Positions 15,688 through 24,786 of a stretch of DNA of 64,000 bases are shown here, one piece after another. Source of the stretch: an uncultured Paracoccaceae bacterium (GTDB lineage: Bacteria; Pseudomonadota; Alphaproteobacteria; Rhodobacterales; Rhodobacteraceae); the NCBI GenBank assembly GCA_947498985.1, contig CANMMF010000003.1, positions 62,001 through 126,000 on the forward strand, written 5' to 3'. A program made the position numbers and the translations under genes. The notes beneath the pieces were generated by a model. That model was not told the DNA's origin, did not search any database, and saw nothing but the letters and a program-made list of their open reading frames with translations. Every line of letters starts with the position of its first letter. Position 1 is the first letter of the stretch.

Positions 15688-17064
15688 ATGCATCGGGCGC
15701 ATGTGTCGCTGCGCGGGCTGGGCCTGTCCCTGCTCTGCGCCGCCGCCTTGCTTGCGGCGGGGGCGCCGGGGGCCGGCGAGCTGCGCCTGAGCCGCGAGGA
15801 CACCCGCGCCCGTGCTGTCGAGATGATGGATGCCGGGCGCCCGGATATCGCGCTGATGCTCGCCGAAGGCGCGCTTCTGGCCGACCCCGAGGACCTGCCC
15901 ACGCTCATGCTGAAGGCCCGCGCGCTGCGCGATCTGGGTCGCAGCGAAGAAGCGATAGAGACCTCCCGCGAGGCGTGGAACCGGTCCGACACTGCCAAGG
16001 AGCGGTTTTTCGCGTCGCTTCTGATGGCGCAGTCGCGCGCCTCGCACGGGCAACGCGGGTTGGCGCAGTTCTGGCTCCGGCGCGCCGCGCAGGTGGCGCC
16101 GGACGAGCGCCTCGAGGCGCTGGCGGTGCGCGATTTTCGTCACGTGCGCGCGACCACGCCGTGGCGGGTCAAGCTCGGCTTTTCCGTGGCGCCGTCGGAC
16201 AATGTGAACGGCGCGCCGAAGACCAACACCTTTTCGCTGGGCGGGCTGCAGTTCATCAATCCCGCCGCCGTGCCGCTGTCGGGCGTACGCTTCGGGCTCA
16301 AGGGCGATTTCCGCTACACCATCCCCACCGCCGACCGGTCGCGCCTCCATCTGGGCTTCGGCACCTCGCTGGAGCGCGTGCGGCTGAGCCGGGAGGCCCG
16401 CAACAAAGTTCCCGGCGCGCGCGGTGCGGATTACGCGCGCAACGCCGTCGAGACACGGCTGGAATGGGAAACCATCGGCGTCAAAGGCGACTGGCTCGGC
16501 CGCGCCGCGCTGGTGCTGGCGCGCGACTGGGAAGGCGGTGCGCTGCTTGCGGACGCCGCGCGGGTGGAGCTGGGCTACAGCCGCGCCGTGGCGCAGGGCC
16601 TGGAGCTGGGGGTCGAGGCGGCCTTCGAGGCGACCAAGCGCCATGACCAGAGGCTGCGCGACGCGCGAAGCCAGTCGCTGACGCTGCGCGGCACCAAACG
16701 GTTTGACGGCGGCGCGTGGCTGCGGCTCGACCTGACCGGCGCGGGCACCGCATCGGACTCCGCCGCCGTGGCCAGAGACGCCCGCCGCGCGGTGCTGAGC
16801 TACGGGCTCAGCAAGCCGGTCAAGGGCGTGTTGCCGCAGATCGCGGTGAACTGGGAGCAGGTGGAGTTCGACCGCCCGCTTTACGGTCCGGAGACGCGCA
16901 GCGACACGGTGCGCGGCGTGTCCGTGAACCTGCTGATGCCAGAGCTTGACTATATGGGGTTTGCGCCGGAGATCGGGGTTTCCTTTAACGAACGGCGCTC
17001 CAACTATAGCCTGTTCGAAAGCGAAAGCACGGATTTGCGGCTGGGGATCAGATCGGTATTCTGA
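15688..17064 (+). CDS. Slam-like outer-membrane protein (TPR + DUF560 barrel)
   Basis: This 458-aa protein has a signal peptide (GLSLLCAAALLAAGAPGAG), a TPR-like helical domain over residues about 30-150 (DAGRPDIALMLAEGALLADP...), and a C-terminal domain of amphipathic strands ending in RLGIRSVF with terminal Phe, as expected for an outer-membrane barrel. This is the layout of surface lipoprotein assembly modulators, which move lipoproteins to the outer face. It follows its likely cargo gene by 5 bp. Confidence 0.8.
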   Translation: MHRAHVSLRGLGLSLLCAAALLAAGAPGAGELRLSREDTRARAVEMMDAGRPDIALMLAEGALLADPEDLPTLMLKARALRDLGRSEEAIETSREAWNRSDTAKERFFASLLMAQSRASHGQRGLAQFWLRRAAQVAPDERLEALAVRDFRHVRATTPWRVKLGFSVAPSDNVNGAPKTNTFSLGGLQFINPAAVPLSGVRFGLKGDFRYTIPTADRSRLHLGFGTSLERVRLSREARNKVPGARGADYARNAVETRLEWETIGVKGDWLGRAALVLARDWEGGALLADAARVELGYSRAVAQGLELGVEAAFEATKRHDQRLRDARSQSLTLRGTKRFDGGAWLRLDLTGAGTASDSAAVARDARRAVLSYGLSKPVKGVLPQIAVNWEQVEFDRPLYGPETRSDTVRGVSVNLLMPELDYMGFAPEIGVSFNERRSNYSLFESESTDLRLGIRSVF

Positions 17065-17115
17065 TCGCATGGCCTCTGTCGCCTGCCGTGCGCCAATCAG
17101 AAAGGAAACCCGTCC

Positions 17116-17550
17116 ATGGGTATCAAATACCTGCACGCGATGGTGCGCGTGAAGGATCTCGACGCATCCATCGCGTTCTACGAACTCCTCGGTTTGAAGG
17201 AGCGGCGCCGGTCCGAAAGCGAAAAGGGCCGGTTCACGCTGGTGTTCCTCTGCCCGCCGGAACAGGCGGACGGGCATGCGGATCTGGAGCTGACCTATAA
17301 CTGGGACGGCGACGATGGCCTGCCCTCGGATTCGCGCCATTTCGGGCATCTCGCCTACACAGTTCCCGATATCTACGAGATGTGTCAGACACTTATGGAT
17401 GCGGGTGTGACCATCAACCGGCCTCCGCGCGACGGGCATATGGCGTTTGTGCGCTCGCCCGACAATATCTCTATCGAGATCTTACAGCAGGGTGACGACC
17501 TGCCCCCGCAGGAGCCCTGGGCCAGCATGGAGAACACAGGCCATTGGTAA
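17116..17550 (+). CDS. gloA: Lactoylglutathione lyase (glyoxalase I)
   Basis: This 144-aa protein matches the one-domain bacterial GloA: YLHAMVRVKDLDASIAFYELLGL at the N-terminus, ELTYNW in the middle, HFGHLAYTVPDIY, and the C-terminal IEILQ. Metal ligands are likely His7, the Glu in LELTYN, His in HFGHLAY, and Glu in ISIEIL. It detoxifies methylglyoxal via its glutathione hemithioacetal. AAGGA precedes ATG 17116. Its stop codon overlaps the next gene by 7 bp. Confidence 0.95.
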   Translation: MGIKYLHAMVRVKDLDASIAFYELLGLKERRRSESEKGRFTLVFLCPPEQADGHADLELTYNWDGDDGLPSDSRHFGHLAYTVPDIYEMCQTLMDAGVTINRPPRDGHMAFVRSPDNISIEILQQGDDLPPQEPWASMENTGHW

Positions 17551-18239
17551 GGGCGCTCGCGCTTTTCTGCGCGCTGTGCGCGCCCGTGGCGTCGGCCGCG
17601 CAGGACTGCCGGCTGGCGCTGCTTTTGGCGCTGGACGTGTCGTCCTCGGTGGATGACGGCGAATATGCCCTGCAGAAGAACGGGTTGGCCGATGCGCTGC
17701 TCGATCCCGACATCACCGGCGCGCTGCTGGGGCAGGGCGGCACCGTGGCGCTTGCGGTTTACGAATGGTCCGGGCGGCGGCAATCGGTGGTGGTGCAGGA
17801 CTGGGTCGAGTTGCAAACCGCCGCACAGATCGCCGATGTCGCCGAGCGGGTGCGGGTGGCCAGCCGCTCTTATTCGCGCTACCCCACGGCGCTGGGCTAT
17901 GCGCTTGGCTTTGGCGCCACGATGCTGCGCGAGGCACCGGCCTGTGATCGCCGGACCATCGACGTGTCGGGCGACGGCATCACCAATGACGGCTTCTGGC
18001 CGCATCTCGCCTACAAGCATTTCCCGTTCGACGGGGTCACCGTGAATGGCCTCGCGGTGCTTGGCGCCGACCCGGCGGTGGTGGACCATTACGAGTTCGA
18101 GCTGCGGCGCGGTCCCGGCGCTTTTGTCGAAACCGCGCAGGGCTATGCGGGCTTCCGCGAGGCGATGACACGCAAGCTATACCGCGAGATCAACGACCAG
18201 GTGGTCGGGCAGGCGGGCTCAGGTGATGCCCCCGGATGA
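17544..18239 (+). CDS. DUF1194 family secreted protein, paralogue 2
   Basis: This 231-aa protein starts at TTG 17544, overlapping the gloA stop, with GGAG 11 nt upstream. It has a signal peptide (ALALFCALCAPVASAAQD) and the LALDVSSSVD motif matching the DxSxS metal site of VWA-like folds. RTIDVSGDGITNDG is a second conserved block. It overlaps the next DUF1194 gene by ATGA, implying translational coupling. The function of the family is unknown. Confidence 0.82.
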   Translation: MVRALALFCALCAPVASAAQDCRLALLLALDVSSSVDDGEYALQKNGLADALLDPDITGALLGQGGTVALAVYEWSGRRQSVVVQDWVELQTAAQIADVAERVRVASRSYSRYPTALGYALGFGATMLREAPACDRRTIDVSGDGITNDGFWPHLAYKHFPFDGVTVNGLAVLGADPAVVDHYEFELRRGPGAFVETAQGYAGFREAMTRKLYREINDQVVGQAGSGDAPG

Positions 18240-18922
18240 GGCTGGCCCTGGCTTTGGCCCTGGTCGTCTGGGCCTGCGGTGCGCAGGCGGCCTGCCGTCA
18301 GGCGCTGGTGCTGGGGCTCGATGTCTCGGGCTCGGTCGATGCCCGCGAATACCGGCTGCAGACCGACGGCGTGGCCGCGGCATTGCAGCATCCCGAGGTG
18401 CGCGCCGCGTTCCTTGCCTTGCCGGATCTGCCGGTGGCCCTGGCGGTTTTCGAGTGGAGCGGGCAGGGTGCGCAACGTCTGCTGGTCGACTGGACCGACA
18501 TCACCAGCCCGGAAGTTCTGGACGACGTGGCCACGCGGCTGCGCGCGACCACACGGGTGGAGATGGCGCTCTCTACCGCGCTGGGTGAGGCCAAGGCCCA
18601 TGGCGCGGCGCTTTTGTCCGCGCGGCCCGATTGCGCATGGCAGGTGCTCGACATTTCCGGGGACGGCAAGTCCAACACCGGCCCGCGCCCGCAGGACGTC
18701 GTCCCACCCGGCATCACGGTCAACGCGCTGGTCATCGGCGAGCAGGTGACCGGCCAACGCGCGGGCCCCGGGATCGGAGAGCTTTCGGCCTATTTCAACG
18801 CCTATGTGATCGAAGGGCCGGAGGCGTTTGTGGAAACAGCGCTGGGGTTCGAAGCGTTCGAGGCTGCGATGGTGCGCAAGCTGAAACGCGAATTGCAGGT
18901 GCTGGTGATCGGCGCTCGGTGA
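18236..18922 (+). CDS. DUF1194 family secreted protein, paralogue 3
   Basis: This 228-aa protein has a signal peptide (ALALALVVWACGAQAAC), the LGLDVSGSVD DxSxS motif and the conserved LDISGDGKSNTG block seen in paralogue 2. It is translationally coupled to the preceding paralogue through a 4-bp overlap. The tandem pair probably arose by local duplication and has diverged widely, which suggests different partners or a heteromeric complex. Function unknown. Confidence 0.85.
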   Translation: MRLALALALVVWACGAQAACRQALVLGLDVSGSVDAREYRLQTDGVAAALQHPEVRAAFLALPDLPVALAVFEWSGQGAQRLLVDWTDITSPEVLDDVATRLRATTRVEMALSTALGEAKAHGAALLSARPDCAWQVLDISGDGKSNTGPRPQDVVPPGITVNALVIGEQVTGQRAGPGIGELSAYFNAYVIEGPEAFVETALGFEAFEAAMVRKLKRELQVLVIGAR

Positions 18923-18958
18923 CGCCCCGTGCGGCTTGTCGTGGCAAGGATCCTGTCC

Positions 18959-19348
18959 TCAGCCCGCCTCGTCCGGCCCCGGCGCGTCCGAAGGGTGGTT
19001 GATCCCGTCATTCCACGGCACCGGCTCCACATCGGCGGGCAACACGCCGTCGATGGCATAGAGGTTCACGCCGAACTCGTTGGGGTTGGAGCGGCGGCGG
19101 TGATACATGTAGATGCCGCAGACCGAGCAGAAGTGATGCTCTGCGGTCTTTGTCCCCCATTGGTAGAGCGTCAGCGCGTCGGCACCGCGCAGCAGCTCGA
19201 TCCCGCCCATCGGCGCGGTCACGGCTGGCGCCCCCCGGCGGCGGCAGAACGAGCAATCGCAGCGTCGCGCGGTGCGGATCCCGTCGGACAGGGTCACGCG
19301 CAGCGCAACCGCGCCGCAATGGCAAGTGGCGGAGACGATTTCGGTCAT
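18959..19348 (-). CDS. GFA-type zinc-binding protein
   Basis: This 129-aa protein has the cysteine pattern of the glutathione-dependent formaldehyde-activating (GFA/CENP-V) family: CHCGAV near the N-terminus, CDCSFCRRRG about 20 residues later, and HHFCSVCGIYMYHRRR, giving two structural zinc sites. The original enzymatic assignment of this family is disputed, so only a zinc-fold protein is claimed. It overlaps the upstream rhomboid gene by 4 bp, so the two are coupled. Confidence 0.88.
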   Translation of the reverse strand: MTEIVSATCHCGAVALRVTLSDGIRTARRCDCSFCRRRGAPAVTAPMGGIELLRGADALTLYQWGTKTAEHHFCSVCGIYMYHRRRSNPNEFGVNLYAIDGVLPADVEPVPWNDGINHPSDAPGPDEAG

Positions 19349-20088
19349 CGGCGGGGTACCTTTGGAATGCGCGTCTGGCTGACGGGATAGGTGGCTTCGG
19401 GATGCGGCGGATGGCCCTCGGTGCGCGCCCAGAAGCGCGGCCCGCCGCGCCTGAGCCAGATCGGCACGATCAGCACGATCCCGGCCAGAAAGCCGCCTGC
19501 ATGCGCCCAATAGGCCACGCCGCCGCCATCGGCGGTGTTGGTGAAGCCGCCGAAGATCTGCATGCCAAGCCAGACAAAAAGCACGATGAAGGCGGGCACC
19601 GGCAGGATGCGGAAGATGACGATCAGGATGATCAGGATGTCGATCTTGGCGCGTGGATACAGCAGCAGATACCCGCCCATCACACCGGCGATGGCGCCCG
19701 AGGCACCCACTGTCGGCACCCTCGAAAACGGCGCGGCAAGGTAATGCGCGAGTCCCGCGCAAAACCCGCAGGCGAGGTAGAAGGCCAGGTATTTCACATG
19801 CCCCAGCTCATCCTCGATATTGTCGCCGAAAATGAACAGAAACAACATGTTGCCCGCCAGATGCGCAAGCCCGCCATGCAGGAACATCGAGGTGAAGAAG
19901 CCCGAAAACGCCTCTCCCTGGCTGATGAAGGCGGGCACCAGCGCGAAATCGGCATAAAACGCGTAAAGCGCCCGCGGGCTCTGGTGCAGGTGCCAGTTGC
20001 TGATGAACACGACAACGTTGATCACGATCAGCGCATAGGTGACGAAAGGCGTGCGGCCGGACGGGTTGTGATCGCGGATCGGAAACAT
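19345..20088 (-). CDS. Rhomboid-family intramembrane serine protease
   Basis: This 247-aa protein has six or seven membrane segments. The catalytic Ser lies in GASGAIAGVMGG and the His in AHAGGFLAG; HGGLAHLAGNMLFLFIFG is the conserved helix-2 motif. Such proteases cleave transmembrane segments in the inner membrane; the substrate here is unknown. ATG 20088 (MFPIRDHNP) matches the usual start of this subfamily. It is co-transcribed with the GFA-type gene and downstream of putA on the same strand. Confidence 0.9.
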   Translation of the reverse strand: MFPIRDHNPSGRTPFVTYALIVINVVVFISNWHLHQSPRALYAFYADFALVPAFISQGEAFSGFFTSMFLHGGLAHLAGNMLFLFIFGDNIEDELGHVKYLAFYLACGFCAGLAHYLAAPFSRVPTVGASGAIAGVMGGYLLLYPRAKIDILIILIVIFRILPVPAFIVLFVWLGMQIFGGFTNTADGGGVAYWAHAGGFLAGIVLIVPIWLRRGGPRFWARTEGHPPHPEATYPVSQTRIPKVPRR

Positions 20089-20155
20089 GGTCTGGAAGGT
20101 GGCAGGTTCGGCCCGCGGGTCAAGCGCGAACTGCCACCGTCCAGGGGTCGCGCTG

Positions 20156-23100
20156 TCAGTCCTGCCCGGCCAGCAGCGCGGCGTTGCCGCCCGCCGCCGT
20201 CGTGTCGATGCAGACATGCCGTTCGGCCAGCGCGTGGCCCGCGTCCGGAGCGCCGGTGATCAGCGGCAGGATCGGGCCCGGTCGCGCCGCAAGCGCGGCG
20301 CGCAGCGCGCGGGCGGTGCCGGCATCCCCCCACCAGAGCACGCCCGACAGGCCTTCGAGCCGGTGCAGCGCATCTGGCTCCAGCGCGCCGCCCGCGGTGA
20401 CCGCAACACCGCCTTTGGCCTCGACGGCTGTCTTCTGCGCCTCCGCCGCCTCGCGCCCCGGTCCAAGGCAAAGCACCGGCAGGCGCGGTGTGGTGGCGTA
20501 TTGGTTGGCCTCGCCGGTGGGGCCGGGCAGTTCGCTGCGTGCGACAAGACTGTCCTTGCGGGCCTTGGCGAGCTTTTGGGTAATATCCGCACTCTCGGCG
20601 GGGCCGGTCCAGGCCTGCCCCGCCATCGGTGCCTCATGGTGGCGGAAACGCCCGAGGTAGAGCGGCCCGCCCGCCTTGGGCCCGGTGCCCGAAAGCCCTT
20701 CGCCGCCAAAGGGTTGCGACCCGACAATGGCGCCGATCTGGTTGCGGTTCACGTAGATGTTGCCCGCCTCGATCCGCTCCGAGACATGCTGCACGCGGTC
20801 GTCGATCCGGGTCATCAGCCCGAAGGTCAGCCCGTAGCCGGTGGCGTTGATCGCGTCGATCACCGCGTCGAGCTGTTCGGCCCCGAAGGTCGCCACATGC
20901 AGCACCGGCCCGAAGATCTCGCGTTTCATGTCGGCGATGCCGGTGACGCGGATCAGCGTGGGGGCCACGAAATGCCCGCGATCCGGGGTCGGGAAGGTCT
21001 TGAGCACGCGGCCTTCGGTTTCGGCGGCCTCGATATGCGCCACGATGCCCGCCTTGGCCTCGGCATCGATCGCGGGGCCCATATCGGTCGAAAGCTGCCA
21101 GGGATCCCCCATCACCAGCGCCTCCATCGCGCCGGTGAGCATCTCGAGGAAATCCTCGGCAATATCGTCCTGCACGTAGAGACAGCGCAGCGCCGAGCAG
21201 CGCTGACCGGCGGACTGGAAGGCGCTTTCGACGATGGCCTGCACGGCCTGTTCGGGCAGCGCGGTGCTGTCTACGATCATCGCGTTGAGCCCGCCGGTTT
21301 CGGCAATGAAGGGCGTGCCGGGGTCGAGATGTCTGGCGATGGCTTTGTGGATGATCTGCGCGGTCTCGGTCGAGCCGGTGAAGGCCACGCCATGCACCTT
21401 CGGGTTGGACGTCAGCGCCGCGCCCACGTCACCGGCACCGGGCAGCAATTGCAGTGCGGCGCGCGGCACCCCGGCCTCGTGCAGAAGCTGCACGGCGCGA
21501 TGCGCGATGAGCGGCGTCTGCTCGGCCGGTTTGGCGAGCACGGCGTTGCCAGCGGCCAGCGCCGCAGCGACCTGCCCGGTGAAGATCGCCAGCGGGAAGT
21601 TCCACGGGCTGATACAGGCGAAGGTGCCTTTGGGCGGCGCGCCGTCCGCATGGGCGGCGTAGTAGCGCAGGAAATCGACGGCCTCGCGCAGCTCGGCCAC
21701 CACGTCGATCATCATCTTGCCCGCCTCGCGGTGCAGAATGGCGAAAAGCTCTCCGAAATGCTGCTCGTAGAGATCGGCGGCGCGGTTCAGAACCTCCGTG
21801 CGGGTGGCCGCGTCGGCCTCCCAGATCCGGGCGGCGCTGGCCGCAGTCGCGACGCTGTCCGGCGTGGCCCAGGTGATCCGGCCCACGATGTCGGAAGGTC
21901 TGGCGGGGTTCACCACGGCCTCTTCGGGCCCGTGCGTGCCCGCCTCGGCGACAAGCGGTCCGGCCTGCCACTGATGGGTGGCAAAGGGCGCGCGGGCGGC
22001 ATCGATCAGCTCCAGCGTGGGGCGGTGACGCAGGTCGAACCCTTTGGAATTGGGGCGCTCCGGCTCGAAAAGGTCGGTACCGTCGGTCAGCCGCGCGCTG
22101 AGCGGGGCGGCAAAGGGATCTGCGGCGACGGTTTCCGGCGCCACATCCTCGTCGACAATCTGGTTCACGAAGGACGAATTGGCGCCGTTTTCCAGCAGCC
22201 GCCGCACAAGATAGGCCAGCAGATCGCGATGCGCGCCCACCGGCGCATATATCCGGCAGCGCGTGCCCTGCTTGGCCTTGACCAGATCGTGCAGCGTCTC
22301 GCCCATGCCGTGCAGGCGCTGGAATTCATACGTGGCGGGGTCGGCATCCATATGCAGGATCGCGGCCACCGTATGGGCGTTATGGGTGGCGAATTGCGGA
22401 TAGATCCGGTCGGTCAGACCCAGCAGCTTGCGGGCATTGGCGATGTAGGAGATGTCGGTGGCGGATTTGTCGGTGAAGACCGGGAACCCCTCGAGCCCGG
22501 CCACCTGCGCGCGCTTGATCTCGGTGTCCCAATAGGCGCCTTTCACCAGCCGCACCATGATCTTGCGATCGAGCCGCGTGGCCAGATCGTAAAGCCAGTC
22601 GATCACCGGTCCGGCGCGCTGCCCGAAGGCCTGCACCACCACGCCGAAGCCGTCCCAGCCCTTGAGCGAAGGTTCCGACAGCACCTCCTCGATCACGTCG
22701 AGCGAGATCGACAGGCGGTCGGCCTCTTCGGCGTCGATGTTGAGCCCGATCCCGGCGCTGCGCGCCAGCTGGCAGAGCGTGCGCAGACGCGGCACCACCT
22801 CGTTCATCACCGTGGCGCGCTGCATCTCGTCATAGCGCGGATGCAGGGCGGAGAGCTTGACGGAGATTCCGGGATTGGTGCGGATGTCGTTGCCGCGCGC
22901 GGCCTGCGCGATGGCGCCGATGGCACGCGAATAGCTCAGGTGATAGCGCTTGGCGTCCGCCTCGGTGCGCGCGGCTTCGCCCAGCATGTCGTAGCTGTAG
23001 GTGTAGCCCTTCTCCTCCATCTTCGCGCCGCGCTTCATCGCCGACTGGATGGTCTCGCCCAGCACGAACTGCGCGCCCATCTCCTTCATCGCGCGACCCA

Positions 23101-23581
23101 CGGCGGTGCGGATCACCGGCTCGCCCAGCCGTTTGATGGCCGAGCGAAGATGCCCGACGGGGCCCGGCTGATCCTCGCGCAGCACCTTGCCGGTCAGCAT
23201 AAGCGCCCAGGTCGAGGCATTGACCAGCGGCGAGGTCGAGTGACCCATGTGGTGCCCCCAGTCGCTGGGAGCGATCTTGTCCTCGATGAGCGCGTCGATG
23301 GTTTCGGCATCGGGCACCCGCAGCAGCGCCTCGGCCAGACACATGAGCGCGATGCCCTCATCGGTGGAGAGGCCATATTCGGCCAGAAAGACCTCCATCA
23401 GGCCGGGGCGGGAGGTGCCGCGGATGTCGCGCACGAGATCGGCGGCACGCGCCGAGATCGCCTTGCGGTCAGCCGGGCTCAGCGCCGCGACCTCGCGCAG
23501 GTGATTGAGGGTTGCGGCCTCGTTGGCATAGGTGTCCGCGTCGATCTTGGCGCGCAGGTCGTCGGTGTGGTCTTTGGGCAT
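20156..23581 (-). CDS. putA: Bifunctional proline dehydrogenase / glutamate-semialdehyde dehydrogenase
   Basis: This 1141-aa enzyme oxidises proline to glutamate in two steps. The N-terminal proline dehydrogenase barrel is seen in SVKLSALHPRY, NIDAEEADRL and LVKGAYWDTEI. The C-terminal aldehyde dehydrogenase has FISPWNFPLAIF, FTGSTETA and the catalytic Cys in SAGQRCSALR. The N-terminal ribbon-helix-helix repressor domain of enteric PutA is absent, so control is likely by the divergent Lrp-type gene. ATG 23581 follows GGAGG. Confidence 0.97.
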   Translation of the reverse strand: MPKDHTDDLRAKIDADTYANEAATLNHLREVAALSPADRKAISARAADLVRDIRGTSRPGLMEVFLAEYGLSTDEGIALMCLAEALLRVPDAETIDALIEDKIAPSDWGHHMGHSTSPLVNASTWALMLTGKVLREDQPGPVGHLRSAIKRLGEPVIRTAVGRAMKEMGAQFVLGETIQSAMKRGAKMEEKGYTYSYDMLGEAARTEADAKRYHLSYSRAIGAIAQAARGNDIRTNPGISVKLSALHPRYDEMQRATVMNEVVPRLRTLCQLARSAGIGLNIDAEEADRLSISLDVIEEVLSEPSLKGWDGFGVVVQAFGQRAGPVIDWLYDLATRLDRKIMVRLVKGAYWDTEIKRAQVAGLEGFPVFTDKSATDISYIANARKLLGLTDRIYPQFATHNAHTVAAILHMDADPATYEFQRLHGMGETLHDLVKAKQGTRCRIYAPVGAHRDLLAYLVRRLLENGANSSFVNQIVDEDVAPETVAADPFAAPLSARLTDGTDLFEPERPNSKGFDLRHRPTLELIDAARAPFATHQWQAGPLVAEAGTHGPEEAVVNPARPSDIVGRITWATPDSVATAASAARIWEADAATRTEVLNRAADLYEQHFGELFAILHREAGKMMIDVVAELREAVDFLRYYAAHADGAPPKGTFACISPWNFPLAIFTGQVAAALAAGNAVLAKPAEQTPLIAHRAVQLLHEAGVPRAALQLLPGAGDVGAALTSNPKVHGVAFTGSTETAQIIHKAIARHLDPGTPFIAETGGLNAMIVDSTALPEQAVQAIVESAFQSAGQRCSALRCLYVQDDIAEDFLEMLTGAMEALVMGDPWQLSTDMGPAIDAEAKAGIVAHIEAAETEGRVLKTFPTPDRGHFVAPTLIRVTGIADMKREIFGPVLHVATFGAEQLDAVIDAINATGYGLTFGLMTRIDDRVQHVSERIEAGNIYVNRNQIGAIVGSQPFGGEGLSGTGPKAGGPLYLGRFRHHEAPMAGQAWTGPAESADITQKLAKARKDSLVARSELPGPTGEANQYATTPRLPVLCLGPGREAAEAQKTAVEAKGGVAVTAGGALEPDALHRLEGLSGVLWWGDAGTARALRAALAARPGPILPLITGAPDAGHALAERHVCIDTTAAGGNAALLAGQD

Positions 23582-23628
23582 GGTGTCCTCCGGGTGCTGT
23601 GCTACATTATCCAAAGCCGGGCGGGGAT

Positions 23629-23660
23629 ATCGACCGAAGATAGGCTCCGTCGCGGTCGAT
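23629..23660. promoter_or_regulatory. Inverted repeat in the putA-putR divergent region (candidate operator)
   Basis: ATCGACCG (23629-23636) and CGGTCGAT (23653-23660) form an 8-bp inverted repeat with 16-bp spacer in the 104-bp region between putA and the Lrp-type regulator gene. Symmetry, spacing and position suit an Lrp-type dimer operator controlling both genes. Confidence 0.5.
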
Positions 23661-23685
23661 TTTACCGATTTTTCAGGATTTCACG

Positions 23686-24162
23686 ATGCGAATGGACAGC
23701 AGCGAATTTGACAGGTTCGACCGGGCGATTCTGACCGTTCTGGCGGAGGACGGGCGCATCTCCATCACCGAGCTGGCCCGGCGCATCGGGCTGTCGAAAT
23801 CGCCCACGCAGGCACGACTGCGCAAGCTGGAAGAGGACGGCGTGATCCTCGGCTACCGGGCGATCATGGACCCGATCCGGCTGGGGCTCGACCATGTAGC
23901 CTTTGTCGAGGTCAAGATGGTCGACACGTCCGAGCGCGCGCTGGCGGCGTTCAACGCGGCGGTCGCGGCGATCCCGGCGATCGAGCAGGCGCATCTGATC
24001 GCGGGCAATTTCGACTACCTGCTCAAGGTGCGCACCGCCGACATGCGCTCTTACCGCCAGGTGCTGGCGGAAAAGATCTCCACCCTGCCGGGGGTGTCGG
24101 CGACCTCGACCTATGTGGCGATGGAAGCGGTCAAGGATGACGGTCTCGCGGACGTGACTTGA
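23686..24162 (+). CDS. putR: Lrp/AsnC-family regulator of proline catabolism
   Basis: This 158-aa protein has an N-terminal helix-turn-helix (ITELARRIGLSKSPTQARLRKL) and a C-terminal RAM ligand-binding domain (EVKMVDTSERALAAF, HLIAGNFDYLLKVR). It is divergent from putA, the arrangement in which PutR activates putA in response to proline in alphaproteobacteria. The start was taken at 23686 with AGGA 7 nt upstream; 23692 is also possible. Confidence 0.9.
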   Translation: MRMDSSEFDRFDRAILTVLAEDGRISITELARRIGLSKSPTQARLRKLEEDGVILGYRAIMDPIRLGLDHVAFVEVKMVDTSERALAAFNAAVAAIPAIEQAHLIAGNFDYLLKVRTADMRSYRQVLAEKISTLPGVSATSTYVAMEAVKDDGLADVT

Positions 24163-24193
24163 CCGGCGGGTCTGCGGTGCCGCACTTTTAGAC

Positions 24194-24745
24194 ATGCGAC
24201 ATGTGCTGATCTGCCTTTGCCTGCTGGCCCCGCCCGCCCTTGCCGATGGATGCCCCGCCGCCCCGGACCACAGCGCCGAGATCGACGCGTTGCTGGCGCA
24301 GCTGAAGACCGCGCCCGACGAAATGCAGGCGCGCGGGATCTCGCTGCAGCTGTGGCAGCTCTGGGACGATGCGCCCGACGAGCCCAGCCAGGAGATGCTC
24401 GACGAGGGCATGCGCGCGCGGTCGGGCTATGATTTCCTGCGCGCGCTGGACCGGCTCAACGCGCTTGTGTCCTACTGTCCGTTTTACGCCGAAGGCTACA
24501 ACCAGCGCGCTTTCGTGAACTTCCTGCGCCAGGATTACGAGGCGGCGCTGCCCGATCTCGACCAGGCGCTCAAGCTCAACCCGACCCATATCGGCGCGCT
24601 TTCGGGCAAGGCGCTGACGCTGCTGGCGCTGGGGCGTGATGTGGAGGGGCAGCGGGTGTTGCGGGACGCTCTGGCGCTGAACCCGTGGCTGTCCGAACGC
24701 GGGCTGCTGCAGCCATTGCCGGAGGACGACGAGACCGATCTCTGA
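24194..24745 (+). CDS. Periplasmic TPR-repeat protein
   Basis: This 183-aa protein has a signal peptide (HVLICLCLLAPPALADG) and C-terminal tetratricopeptide helices (YNQRAFVNFLRQDYEAAL, then LDQALKLNPTHIGALSGKAL, then a third repeat ending in LNPW). TPR proteins scaffold other proteins; no partner is visible here. It stands 31 bp downstream of putR on the same strand and could share its transcript. Confidence 0.8.
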   Translation: MRHVLICLCLLAPPALADGCPAAPDHSAEIDALLAQLKTAPDEMQARGISLQLWQLWDDAPDEPSQEMLDEGMRARSGYDFLRALDRLNALVSYCPFYAEGYNQRAFVNFLRQDYEAALPDLDQALKLNPTHIGALSGKALTLLALGRDVEGQRVLRDALALNPWLSERGLLQPLPEDDETDL

Positions 24746-24786
24746 GCCTTTACACGCAGAGATCTGCCGATATTGTCGCCGCGCTG

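Noticed and set aside
15679-17439. Open frame of 586 codons on the minus strand opposite the Slam-like gene and gloA
   Set aside because: It spans two well-supported genes on the other strand and has antisense-like composition.
20087-23734. Open frame of 1215 codons on the plus strand opposite putA
   Set aside because: It mirrors the putA coding strand; its composition (Arg, Gly, His, Gln-rich) is typical of antisense frames in GC-rich genes, and putA has complete motifs.
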